Below, piece by piece: positions 22,839-34,435 of a stretch of DNA of 64,000 bases. A model generated the notes under the pieces. It was not told the origin of the DNA, searched no databases, and saw only the letters and a list, made by a program, of their open reading frames with translations. The position numbers were made by a program, and so were the translations under genes. Origin of the DNA: Viscum album (taxonomy: Eukaryota; Streptophyta; Magnoliopsida; Santalales; Viscaceae); assembly GCA_963277665.1 (NCBI GenBank), contig OY728121.1, forward strand, positions 961,284,097-961,348,096, read 5' to 3'. Within the stretch, counting starts at the first letter, position 1, and each line of letters opens with the position of its first letter.

Positions 22839-25302
22839 CTTTATGGGTTCAATCTTGAACTTGCCTAATATTATGTTTTAATTAATAAGGTAGCATTGTT
22901 TGGGTTTTATAAAAACAAATCATGGTACAAATTCCTTTAAAGACATGTGAAATCCATATACATGGTGTGTCCAGTAGGGTGAACATCGTGTATGTATTAG
23001 ATGCCTGATTTAATCTGACATATATCAAATTTATTCCAAGTTAGTCTTACAAAGACTGAATGATGCCTTTGAAAATACATGACATTTATAACAACTTGAG
23101 CTAAAGGCGTGTACTTTAGATACATATTGAGTCACCTCATCAGCTATGCATCACATTTTTGTGGAATACACGGTGTGTAGTCCTTACATGACCACTAGGG
23201 GTGTATAGTCTATACACATCAAGTCTCTATTGTATCTATACATGGTTTGAGTGAAGTAAAACACATGGCATATGGTTCTACCATTATTTAATGGCATGTA
23301 CATGGTTTCATGATGAAGTATATGTCTTGGAGATATATTGTGTGTGACCTAGGTTCACATGACATGTAACATTTAAAATCAAACTTATTCCAAGTTTGAG
23401 TCAGAAGATTAGTCATGTGGTGTAAATTTTGGAGATAAATGTTCGGTGGCATTAAAATCTATAAGAAATCCATATATGTTGAAGCATGTTCCATGTATTT
23501 TAAAGTGTCTCATAGAGCCCTCTAGAAGTGGTTTTCTAGGATTTAGTGGAATTTCACTAGTAACAAAGTGGTGGTTCCATTCAAATGGGTAAAGTTTGGA
23601 TTGATATTTAATGGTCGACGAACTAAAACATGGAAAAAAATGGCATATCAATCATTCCAACAACAGCAACACCATACAAAAACACAATCCTGATCACAAT
23701 CGCAACACCATACAAACCAAACAATCAAAAGTTTAGATTTTACAAAGCATCCCTAATTCAATTTTTTTGTTAATTCATGGGTTATCACAGAAGTTTTATC
23801 ATCCTGGGGTGTTCATTCATAAGTCAAGTATACGTAAATTACAAATTTATATATTCCATTGTTCAACAAGAACCAACCAACATTCAACTCATTTAGTGCG
23901 CAAACAAGGACCACCAACGGCCACGATTTTCAGCGGGGCATTTAGCCCATACATTTCACATCATAACCATCAATATCAAACAGTAATAACTTGTGAACAA
24001 GAGGAAACCAATGAGTAACAGGAGAAAACTCATCACCAAGGTGTTGTTAAGCACACAGCAGAGGTGCGTACGTGGCAGAGGAGAGGCACACAGCAAAGGA
24101 TATTTCCAACTGAAAAGAAAACATAAAATAGAGGAAACCCATGAGAATAAAATAATCTAAAACTGAATACACCATTTACAACATCCCATAAACCCCAAAA
24201 GACAATGCATGAAAATAAATTTAAATTTGTTGATATAAATCACTATCTGATCACTAATTTTTATCCAAACCATTGGTGCAAACAAATCCAAATAGGAATC
24301 AGAAGGATCACATACCTCGAGAAAAGAAATCAAACCATAATAGTGATCAAGTATAGAGCAATGTGAACTAGATGGAACTCAAGTTGGGGAGTAAGCCATC
24401 ATGTAATAACTCTAGGAAATTAGTGTGGTGAAAAAATCCCAACATCCTATTAGTATTTTTGGGGCGATATGTTATACTCAACACCCGATGTAAGGGAGTG
24501 TGATTTTCCTATATTCTCAACAATTACCTTACCATATTATGTTATCCTCTATAAAGGATTATTTAAATTTTAACTAGAATGGGGAATTACCTCCCATCCA
24601 TCAATTTAATTAGGACCATTTGTATAAGTAATAAATTATTCACATTCATATTTATATTACAAAACATGAAGAAAAACATCTCATATGTCCCATTATCCAT
24701 GTACAATTTCATTCAACGAAATGAAATACACAATTATCATTCTATATAACATGCAGTAGATGGTGTTCCCTTTCAACCCATTTTAGATCATTTCAATTCA
24801 TTTAATTAATTCATTAAATTAAAATAAATCCATCATGTAAAATTCATTCCTCACGATTATTACACATTCAATTTTACCAAGAATGGAAAATTCACTTATA
24901 AGGCTCAAAGGTTCTTCAAAATCAGCCATAATCAACATGGAAATTTCCTACATGGTAAATTCCATTAAGAATCTAGGACAAACACCTATAATGTGCCTTC
25001 AATTCCATTTATATACCCTTGTATCAAGGGAACCCTTATTTAAAAGTTTTGACATAAGTTATATAGGTGTTCATGGCAATTAATAATTTGACATTAAAGG
25101 GATAATTTTACTTGGCACACTCAAGGGGTGTCTATAAAAGAGTTTAAGAACATCTAACCTCTGAAACAAGCTTCAATAGGTGTTTATTGAGGTGCAAGGA
25201 TTAAATAAAGAACACAATAATATCAATAATCCATTGACACTTGAAATAACAAATAAAATCAGGATTTCACACGTTAAAATCAAGCGGTAGAAAAATAAAT
25301 TA
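22839..25302. other. Probable long first intron and upstream region of the CACTA-1 transposase
   Basis: AT-rich DNA with no coding signature between the transposase start and the GC-rich block. On the minus strand a possible splice donor (CAG followed by GTAATTT) sits at about 25302. This suggests a GC-rich untranslated first exon joined across this stretch to the exon near 22838. The splice structure is inferred only. Confidence 0.4.
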
Positions 25303-25690
25303 CCTGAAAATGAATAACAATAATGGTAGCGGCAGCGGTGGAGGAAATGCCGAAGGTGGAGGCAGTGGCAGCGGAAAAGTCGGCGGTGACGGCAGAGGCA
25401 GAGGTAGCGGCGACGGCAGAGGCGGCGGCGGTCATGGTAGCGGGGGTGGAGGTGGCAGAGACAGCGGGGGTCGTGGCAGTGGGGGCTGGGGCAGAGGCGG
25501 TGGCGGCGGAGAAGGAGGAGGATGAGGAGGATGAAGGAGGATGATGTGGAGGACAAGATGGACGATGAGGAGGACGAGATGGACGAGGAGGAGGAGGACG
25601 AGATCGCGTCGGCGAGGGGCCCGGTTTTGCATCTGTGAGAGCTTGACCGCGTGCGAGCGAGGATGGACTGTTAGGGTTATTAAATACAAA
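25303..25690 (-). promoter_or_regulatory. GC-rich leader block of CACTA-1
   Basis: An abrupt island of GGC, GGA and GCA triplets in AT-rich surroundings, directly inside the right subterminal repeats and at the 5' side of the transposase gene. Several frames stay open only because of the biased composition. Maize Spm has a GC-rich, methylation-sensitive leader (downstream control region) at the same relative place, so a comparable control role is plausible. A similar island occurs in CACTA-2 at 61440-62215. Confidence 0.5.
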
Positions 25691-25699
25691 CCGACGGAA

Positions 25700-25935
25700 C
25701 CTTTATCAACGCTCGTTAAAAGCGCTGATAAAGGTGTGTTTTATCAGTGCTAAAATAAAAGCGCTGATAAAGAGATACCTTTATCAGTGCTAAAAAAAGC
25801 GCTGATAAATGTTACCTATTATCAGTGCTAAAAAAAGCGTTGATAAAGGTGTACCCTTTATCACCACTTATTTTAGCGCTGATAAATGTAACATTTATCA
25901 GCCCTTTCTGTTTAGCACTGATAAAGGGCAGTGCT
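25700..25935. repeat. CACTA-1 right subterminal repeats
   Basis: Repeated AGCGCTGATAAA and TTATCAGTGCTAAAA units in alternating orientation, matching the left block at 688-966. Adjacent units form perfect or near-perfect hairpins, for example around 25768-25808. They are likely binding sites for the second CACTA protein. Confidence 0.87.
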
Positions 25936-25960
25936 TCCCTTGCCCTGTTTTGTGGTAGTG

Positions 25961-25963
25961 TAT
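25961..25963. repeat. Target site duplication of CACTA-1, right copy (TAT)
   Basis: TAT directly follows the right terminus GTGGTAGTG ending at 25960 and matches 668-670. Confidence 0.85.
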
Positions 25964-27965
25964 TGAATCAATGGGAAGGTGGAACAGAGGGATTTGATCA
26001 TGGAGAAGAAGAATAAGAGAGTCATTTCAGGTGAAATTTTGTATTTATTATTTGATTTTTTTAATAATCCAATAAAACTAAATCGATAGATATTTAGTTT
26101 TTTGTAATTTCCTATGGTTATATAAAACTATGGGGAATTAAATAACCCAAATACTTATCTTTCTCGAAGTGAATCCATGTGTTAGTTATTGAAATATCCC
26201 CCAGACCTTTCTTATAGTGTGGGAAGTAAAGAGTTGGACTTAAAGTAGTACGTGGAATTCATAGAGAACCCCAAGGACTCTTTTATGAGAATGTTTTTTA
26301 GTTACCAATTATACATTTTGATGATGTGATTTGGAGGTATACATTTGGGGGGAAAGAACCTTAGAGTTACATTCTAGGATGAGGGTATAATGCATAGATT
26401 TGATGGAGTTTTTTTGTCTTTTCATATTGATGTAGTTGGTGTTGGGGAAGTATTTATGGATTCTTAAATAAAATGTTGGCCCTGTTAATAATTCTATATT
26501 TTTTTATCTTCAATTAATTATAGGTTTATATTTTTGAAAATTTAACTTTTATAGATATTTGTGTGTTGTATTTTATTGGATTTCATGTTCCTATGTCTTT
26601 GATGTTGAATCATTAAGATCTTAGACATTTATGGATTAGAAATTTTTATTTTTATCTATAACTCCCTGGGATTTTATAATATAATTATATTTAAATAATT
26701 TTGAAGTGATCAATTGTTTTCTTAACATGTAACACTAAGTTTTAAGAAAACTACATTATACAAAAAAAAAATATTAATATTTAAATGTGACTATAATAAC
26801 ATACATGTTAAATTGGAATTTGAAATATGTTTAACAAGATAAAAAATTATAAGGATTTATATAATTTAAATTTATTAATTATTAGTAGATTTATTATATA
26901 TTTCAAAAATAATTTTTTCATAAATAATGGTTTATGTTTATTTTTTTATAAATTAATAAAATTAATTCCTTCCACTTTTACAAAGTTTATATGTCAAAAT
27001 GGACATTATTTTTTAAATATTCATGTCAAAATTATCTTAGATTTAATTTTTTAATATTTTTTAAATTTTTTATTTTGAATGATTAATGAAAATAACATAT
27101 TTTTATTTAAAACTTCATTTAGTTTAATGTATTTACAAATTTATAATTTTTTTAAAATTTATGAATGTAAAATTAATTAATTTATATTACAATGAATCTA
27201 ATTATGGTTATTTAAATAATTTTATGCTGTATTTTAATAAAAAATCTACACTTTAAAAAATAAATAGTTTAATATTGTTTTTCATCAAGTTTTATGAGAT
27301 TAATTTTAAATTAAATTCTTACAATTCAGCTAATTGAATTTGAAAACAAATAGATTCGAAATTTTTAATTAGAATTATTTATATTATGTAATAAGGGGAA
27401 CTTAATTTTTTATCATAAAGAATTATAAAAATATTATAAATTTGTTACGATGTCTAATGTTAAATTGGGTTCACAAGGGTTTTGGGGTCACACAAAGAGT
27501 TAAGGGTGCATATTCCAATGAAACAATTAATATATCGTATTATATGGTAATAATTTGAACTAATAATATCTAAAATTCAAATATCTATCCATATTGAATT
27601 ATTGTTCAAGAGAATGTCCTTATTATATTTTAATCATTTATGAAGATCTATGTGTGTCATCTACATCACTTATTAAAGGGAACCCCCCCCCATATCTTTA
27701 TTACACCACATTGAACAATATTTCCTAAAACATCTCAGCACAATTATATTTCATTATTTTCTATATATTAATTATTTTGGGTTATATTCATAAAATATCA
27801 TTCAGATAATCCTTAATAGATGATCTATAAAAAGACAATCGATGGATAGGTAATCATTCTACCAGAAAAATTTCATATTATTTATTCTTCTAAATTCCAT
27901 AAATATATGGTATTAATTGTTAAATAATAACATCAGTATCATAAATATATTGAAATTTTATTTTT
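25964..27965. other. AT-rich spacer between the two CACTA elements
   Basis: Very AT-rich sequence with no domain, no transposon end and only short frames. A 75-codon frame at 26827-27054 has the composition of random AT-rich DNA. A run of ten C bases lies near 27681-27690. Confidence 0.6.
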
Positions 27966-27968
27966 ATT
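27966..27968. repeat. Target site duplication of CACTA-2, left (ATT)
   Basis: ATT directly precedes CACTACTAAAAA and matches 62326-62328. Confidence 0.82.
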
Positions 27969-27987
27969 CACTACTAAAAATTCGGGC

Positions 27988-28290
27988 AAAAGCGACCGCC
28001 ATTGGAGTTCACTATAGGCCACTATAGACCACCCAGAGACCGCCATTGGCGGTTGCTTTAGCCTTATCGCAATAGTCCAACAGCGACCGCCAATGGCAGT
28101 CGCTCTAGGTGGCCGAAATTCCAGCCTACAACGACTGCCTGGCGGTCGCTCTAGGCTGCTTGTCGGGTCAACATTAGCGACCGCCAATGGTAGTCACTGT
28201 AGGTGGCCAAAATTCCATCCTATAGCGACCGCCATTGGGGGTCGCTAATGTTGACCCGGCAGGCAGCCTATAGCGACCGCATCGCTAGTC
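27988..28290. repeat. CACTA-2 left subterminal repeats (GCGACCGCC motif)
   Basis: Many direct and inverted copies of AGCGACCGCCAATGG and its variants (GGCGGTCGCT, TATAGCGACCGCC). Neighbouring inverted copies can fold on each other. The motif returns at 62230-62292. It is wholly different from the CACTA-1 motif, so the two elements belong to different families with different predicted binding specificity. Confidence 0.87.
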
Positions 28291-29072
28291 TGGGAAATTT
28301 TTTTTAAAAAAAATATTCACACTACATATAAATGAAATATTTTTAAGATTACAAATGTGTTTTATTATAATAAAAAATAAATAAAATACATTTATTTAAG
28401 GTTATTAGTGAAAGAAATATATATATATAATATTAAATAAAATATTTTACTTATTCATCCAATAGGTTTGTTAAGCATATGGTAATAATAAATCATATTT
28501 TATGCTTAAATTTTGTATTTCTCTAAAAAGATAATTTTACTAACATTTAATGGAGAGCCTATTTTAAATATAAATTCTAGAACATTTATAAAAAATTTAT
28601 TTCAATATAAACTTATCTTTTTAAAAACTTAACATAAAATGTGTTAGGGTTAATTTGTGGTATTTTTTGAGGATTTTCATTTTTTTAATGAAATGTACAA
28701 ATTGTGTTTTTTTAATTCACAGTGAAAAATCAGAGATAAAACAAGGTAAAAATAATAAAAAATGGAAAACAATTTCAAATAGCATTAACATAAAGATCTT
28801 CATAAAAAATAAATGATAAAGGTGCTTCAACGATCTGAGCAGGTCCATCCATTTCAATCTTCTGCTTCAATAAACCTACAAAAAGACAAATAAACAACTA
28901 AAAAAACAAATGTAAATTAGACATATTTATTCAGTTATTATATACATATAATATAATTAAATCTAACATAAAATCATGGTGCTATAATAATTTAAAACCC
29001 CCAATTTAAGAAATGCTATCATTTCGGGATTTTTTTCTTATTTGGTTTAGTTTGTGAAATTGTTTTGTTGTC
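28291..29072. other. AT-rich segment of CACTA-2, nothing recognised
   Basis: AT-rich DNA between the subterminal repeats and the satellite array. It has no frame of note and no repeat family that I can name. Confidence 0.5.
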
Positions 29073-32000
29073 TAAAAAGGAATGTTCTCCACGTGCACTA
29101 CATGCCCGATAGGCGTTCCATCTCCTCCTACATGTCACGAATAATATTCCTATTGTTTTCGTGTGGTTTCAGGTCATTCAGATCACCTTTTCTCCGAATT
29201 CAACCATCTCACGCCGTTTTGGTGTTTTATGACTCCGTAAACATGTTTCTGGTCACCGCGGTCAAATGAAACCTATGATTGACATGCCATCTACCCGACC
29301 ATTTCACAATTCACACAACGGCTGTTTTCGTATGATTTCATGGCATTCCATGGTCGTTCGGGTGGTTTTGACCCCCCAATGCGCCCTTTTAGCGCGCGTC
29401 GAGCTGCTAAAAACAACATAATCAGTCATACCGCGCACACCGCATGTCTGATGGGTGTTTCGTCTCCTTTTACGCGTCACGAATACTATTCATATTTTTT
29501 TCGTGTGGTTTCAGGTTATTCATAGCACGTTTGCTCCGAATTCGACTGTCTCACGCCGTTTTGGTGTTTTATGACTTCGTAAATGAGTTTCTGGTCACCA
29601 TGGTCAAATGACACCTCCGATTGACGTGCCGTCTACCTAACCATTTCAAAATTCACACAATGGCTGTTTTCTTACGATTTCATGGCATTCTGAGGTCGGT
29701 CGAGTGGTTTTGACCCCCCAACACGCCCTTTTAGCGCGCGCCAAACTGCTAAAAATGACACAATCGGTCGTACCGCGCGCACCCCACATCCGATGGGTGT
29801 GTCTTCTCCTCCTACACATCACGAATAATATTTCCATTGTTTTCGTGTGGTTTCAGGTCATTCGGAGAATGTTTGCTCTGAATTCGACCGTCTCGCGCCA
29901 TTTAGGTGTTTTATGACTCCGTAAACGCGTTTTTGGTCACCGCGGTCAAATGACACCTTCGATTGACGTTCTGTCTACCCTACCATTTCACAATTCACAC
30001 AAAGGCTGTTTTTGTACGATTTCTGGGAATTTTGAGGTTGTTCGGGTGGTTTTGACCCCCCCAACGCGTTCTTTTAGCGCGCACCAAGCTGCTGAAAACG
30101 ACACAATCGGTCGTAATGCGTGCACCACACGTCCTATGGGCATGTCGTCTCCTACTACACATTGAAAATAATATTCCTATTTTTTCGTGTGGTTTCAAGT
30201 CATTCGGTGCACATTTTCTCCAAATTCCACCATCTCATGCCGTTTTGGTGTTTTATAACTACAGAAATGTGTTTCTGGTCACCGCGGTCAAACGAAACCT
30301 CCGATTGATGTTCCTTCTACCTGACCATTTCACAATTCAGACATCGGATGTTGTCATACGATTTCATGGCATTCTGAGGTTTTTCGGGTTGTTTTCAACC
30401 CCCAACGCGCCCTTTTAACGCGCGTCGAGCTACTGAAAACGACACAATTGGTCGTACTGCACGCACCGCACGTCCGATGGGCATGTCGTCTCCTCCTACA
30501 TGTCACGAATAAAATTCCTATTGTTTTTGTGTGGTTTCAGGTCATTCGGAGCACGTTTGTTCCAAATTCGACCATTTCACGCCGTTTTGGTGTTTTATGA
30601 CTCCGGAAACGCGTTTCCAGTAACCGCGGTCAAACAACAACTTCGATTAACCTATCGTCTGCCCAACTATTTTACAGTGCACAAAACAGCTATTTTCGTA
30701 CGATTTAATGGCATTCTGTGGTTGTTATGGTGGTTTTGACCCCCCAACATGTTCCTTTAGCACGCGCCAAGCTGCTGAAAACGACACAATCAGTCATACT
30801 GTGCGTACCGCATGTCCGATGGGCGTGACGTCTCCTCCTACACGTCAAAAATAATAATATTATTATTTCGTGTGGTTTCAGGTCATTCGGAGCACGTTTG
30901 CTCCGAATTTGACCGTCTCACGCTGTTTTGGTGTTTTATGACTCCATAAACGCGTTTCCAGTCACCGTGGTCAAACGAAACCTCTGATTGACGTGCCATC
31001 AGCTCAACCATTTCACAATTCACACAATGGCTGTTTTCATATTATTTCATGGCATTCCGAGGTCATTCTGGTGGTTTTGACCCCCCAACGCGCCCTTTTA
31101 GCGCACGCCAAGCTGCTAAAACGACACAATCGGTTGTACCACGCGCACTACACGTCTGATGGGAGTTTCGTTTCCTCCTACAAGTCACGAATAATATTAC
31201 CATTGTTTTTTCTGTGGTTTCAGGTCATTCGGAGCACGTTTGCTCTGAATTCGACTGCCTCACGCCATTTTGGTGTTTTATGACTCCGTAAACGCATTTT
31301 TGGTCACCTCTGTCAAACGACACCTCGGATTGATGTTCTGTCTGCCCGACCATTTCACAATTTACACAACGGATGTTGTAGTATGATTTCATGGCATTTC
31401 GAGGTGGTTCGGGTGGTTTTGAGGCCCCAACGGGTTCTTTTAGCGTGCGTCGAGCTCCTGAAAACAACACAATCGGTCGTACCACATGCACCGCATGTCG
31501 TATGGGCGTTCTGTCTCTTCCTACACGTCAAAAATAATATTCCTATTGTTTTCATGTGGTTTCAGGTCATTCAGAGCATGTTTGCTCCGAATTCGACCGT
31601 CTCACGCCGTTTTGGTGTTTTATGACTCCGGAAATGCGTTTTCGGTCAGCGCGGTCAAACAACAACTATGATTGACGTGTCATCTACCCGACCATTTCAC
31701 AATTCACACAACGGCTGTTTTCATATGATTTCATGGAATTCCGAGGTCGTTCGGGTGGTTTTGAACCCCCAACGCGCCCTTTTAGCGTGCTTCAAGCTAC
31801 TGAAAACGACACAATCGGTCGTACTGTACGCACCGCACGTCTGATGGGCATGTCGACTCCTCATACACGTCACAAATAATATTTCTATTGTTTTCGTGCG
31901 GTTTCATGTCATTTAGAGCACGTTTTATCTGAATTCGGCCGTTTCATGCCGTTTTGGTGTTTTATGACTCTAGAAACGCGTTTCTGGTCACCACGGTCAA

Positions 32001-33400
32001 ACGAAACCTTCGATTGACGTTCCGTCTACCCAACCATTTCACAATGAACTCAACGGCTTTTTTCATACGATTTCATGGCATTCCGAGGTCATTCAGGTGT
32101 TTTTGACCCCCCAACGTATTCTTTTAGCGCGCGCCGAGCTGCTGAAAATGACACAATCGGTCATACCGCTCGCACCGCACGTCCGATGGGCATGTCGTCT
32201 CCTCATACACGTCTCGAATAATACTCCTAATGTTTTCTCTGAATTCAACTATCTCACACCGTTTTGGTGTTTTATGACTCCGAAAATGTATTTTTGGTCA
32301 CCACGGTCAAACAACACCTCTGATTGACGTTATGTTTGCCAGAACATTTCACAATTCACACAACGTCTGTTGTCATACGATTTCATGGCATTCCGAGGTC
32401 GTTCGGGTGGTTTTGACCACCCAACGCGCCCTTTTAGCGCGCGCTGAGCTGCTGAATATGACACAATCGGTCGCACTACATGCACCGCATGTCCGATGGG
32501 CGTTTCGTCTCCTCCTACATGTCAAAAATAATATTCCTATTATTTTCGTGTGTTTTTAGGTCATTCGGAGCACGTTTTCTCCGAATTCGGCCGTTTCACG
32601 CCGTTTTGGTGTTTTATGACTCTGAAAACGCGTTTCCGGTCACCGCGGTCAAACAACACCTCCGATTGACATTCCGTCTGCCTGACCATTTCACAATTCA
32701 CATAGTGGCTGTTTTCGTACGATTTCATGGCATTACGAGGTCGTTCGGGTGGTTTTGACCCCCCAATGCGCCCATTTAGCGCGCCGAGCTACTGAAAACG
32801 ACACAATAGGTCATACCGCGCGCACCGCATGTTTGATGGGCGTACCGTCTCCTCCTACATGTCACGAATAATATTCCTATTTTTTTCATGTGGTTTCATG
32901 TCATTCAGAGCAAGTTTTCTCTGAATTCGACCGTCTCACGCCGTTTTGGTGTTTTATGACTCCAGAAACGTGTTTCTGGCCACCGCGGTCAAACGACACC
33001 TCCGATTAACATGTCGTCTGCCCAACCATTTCAAAATTCACACAAAAGCTCTTGTTGTATGATTTCATTGAATTCCGAGGTCGTTTGGGTGGTTTTGACC
33101 CACCAATGTGCCCTGTTAGCACGCGTCGAGCTGCTGAAAACAACACAATCGGTCGTACGGCTTGCACCGCACGTCCGATGGGTGTTCCGTATCCTCCTAC
33201 ACGTCACTAATAATATTCCTATTGTTTTCCTGTGGTTTCAGGTCATTCGTAACACATTTTCTCCAAATTCGACCGTCTCATTCCTTTTTGGTGTTTTATG
33301 ACTCTGGAAACGTGTTTCCGGTCACCGCGGTCAAACGATGCCTCTGATTGACGTGTCGTCTACCTGACCATTTCACAATTCATCCAACGTCTATTTTCGT
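29073..33400. repeat. 342-bp tandem satellite array (about 13 units) inside CACTA-2
   Basis: The landmark GGTGTTTTATGAC recurs at 29221, 29563, 29905, 30247, 30589, 30930, 31272, 31614, 31956, 32266, 32608, 32948 and 33290. The spacing is 342 bases with small deviations, including one 310-base unit. Each unit is itself two diverged halves of about 169-173 bases: TTTTCGTGTGGTTTCAGG and TTTTCGTACGATTTCATGG occupy equivalent places in the two halves. Units are CpG-rich against an AT-rich background and contain short palindromes (GAATTC, CCGCGG, GCGCGC). Short frames recur once per unit in the same register and are by-products of the repeat. Confidence 0.93.
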
Positions 33401-34005
33401 ATGGGGGAGGGATGTCTGGGGTGTAGGGAGAGCTGTCTGGGGTGCGGGGCGGGGGGGGGGGGGGGCTGTCCGGTGTGCGGGGGATGTCCGGGGTGCGGGG
33501 AGGCTGTCCGGGGTGCGGGGAGGGTTGTCCGGGGTGCGGGGGAGCTGTCCTGGGTGCGGGGGGGGGGGGGGGGGTTGTTTCGGGTGCGGGGTGGGGGGGG
33601 GGGGGGTTTCCGGGATGCGGGGAGGGTTGTCCTTGGTGCAGGGGGTGTCCAGGGATGGGGGGCTGTATGGGGTGCGGGGTGGTCTGTCCGGGGTGCGGGG
33701 GGGGGGGGGGGTGTCTAGGTTGCGGGGAGGGGCTGTCTGGGGTGCGGAATGGGCTTTTCAAGGTGTTGGGGGCCTGTCCGGGGTGCAGGGCGGGCTGTCC
33801 GGGGTGCGGGGGGGGGGGGGGGTGTCCGAGGTGCGGGGAGGGGTTGTGCGGGGTGCAGGGAGGGGTTTCCGGGTGCGGGGGGCTTGTCCAGGGTGCAGGG
33901 AGGGCTGTCCGGAGTGCGGGGAGGGTTGTCCGGGGTGCATGGGGGGTTGTCTGGGGTGCGGGGAGGGCTGTTCGGGGTGCAGGGAGAGCTTTCCGGGGTG
34001 GACCA
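33401..34005 (+). repeat. G-rich minisatellite, about 20-21-bp unit
   Basis: Tandem units of the form TGTCCGGGGTGCGGGGAGGG, often with G-runs stretched to more than ten bases. About 25-30 units lie directly against the last satellite unit. The strand is almost purely G-rich, so multiple G-quadruplexes are possible. Because many units are 21 bases and lack stops, three frames stay open; these are composition artefacts. Confidence 0.88.
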
Positions 34006-34435
34006 GGGACTATAAATAGTGAACCTCTGCTCATTTATCAAAAACAAGCTTAATGGTTTATGTTAGGAATCGCATGGTTTTATCAAAAATATTACAGAAC
34101 CTACAATTGAAAACATTGAAAAATTAAATGAACAAAAAATATCCAAATCATTAATCAGTTTCATGGATACTCCTCAATTCATGCACACAAACATTGCATC
34201 TGGCCAAAAAACACATGATACCCCCAAATAACAAAAAATATCACTAGAAACCCAACCTAAATATCAATAACAACCCCACCATTACAAACAGAAACAAACA
34301 TCGTGAATATGATGTGTCATGCGTGGTCATGACTACTACCTCCATCAGGTGGGTCAGGGGCCTACAACAGAAAAACATTATGAATATTTTCATAACAAAA
34401 ATAATATAAATTAAATAAATAAATACATAATAAAA
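34006..34435. other. Short unique segment after the minisatellite
   Basis: Contains ACTATAAATAG at about 34008-34018, a TATA-like string just after the G-rich block, and then AT-rich DNA. On the minus strand this is the 3' side of the Transposase_24-like gene. I see no coding signature. Confidence 0.4.

Larger units (their letters stand above)
671..25960 (-). mobile_element. CACTA-1: En/Spm-type DNA transposon, about 25.3 kb, degenerate
   Basis: The left end reads CACTACTACAAAT and the reverse complement of the right end reads CACTACCACAAAA, so the terminal inverted repeats match with few differences. The element is flanked by TAT at 668-670 and 25961-25963, the 3-bp target duplication expected of CACTA elements. 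Just inside both ends is a block of short direct and inverted repeats built on AGCGCT and TTATCAG. Inside are two minus-strand genes typical of the superfamily: a TNP2-type transposase and a Transposase_24-like gene followed by an Ulp1-type protease domain. About 11.5 kb of its length is a later LTR-element insertion (9286-20739). Both genes carry stop codons or frameshifts, so the copy is probably not autonomous now. Confidence 0.93.

Noticed and set aside
25310..25690. Gly-rich and Ala-rich frames in the CACTA-1 GC block
   Set aside because: Triplet-like GGC/GGA/GCA composition produces open frames in all registers. No conserved protein feature.
26827..27054. 75-codon frame in the spacer between the CACTA elements
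   Set aside because: Asn/Ile/Leu/Phe-rich translation typical of AT-rich non-coding DNA, with no motif and no context.
29054..33347. Many 60-100-codon frames recurring through the satellite
   Set aside because: They repeat once per 342-bp unit and are interrupted differently in each unit. They are by-products of the tandem array.
29073..33400. Regularly spaced repeats as a possible CRISPR array
   Set aside because: The whole 342-bp unit is repeated with no unique spacers, and the sequence is from a plant nuclear genome.
33348..34053. Overlapping 200+ codon frames rich in Gly/Cys or Pro in the G-rich minisatellite
   Set aside because: They appear in several frames and on both strands because the tandem unit is about 21 bases and lacks stop codons. 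There is no domain and no codon bias.
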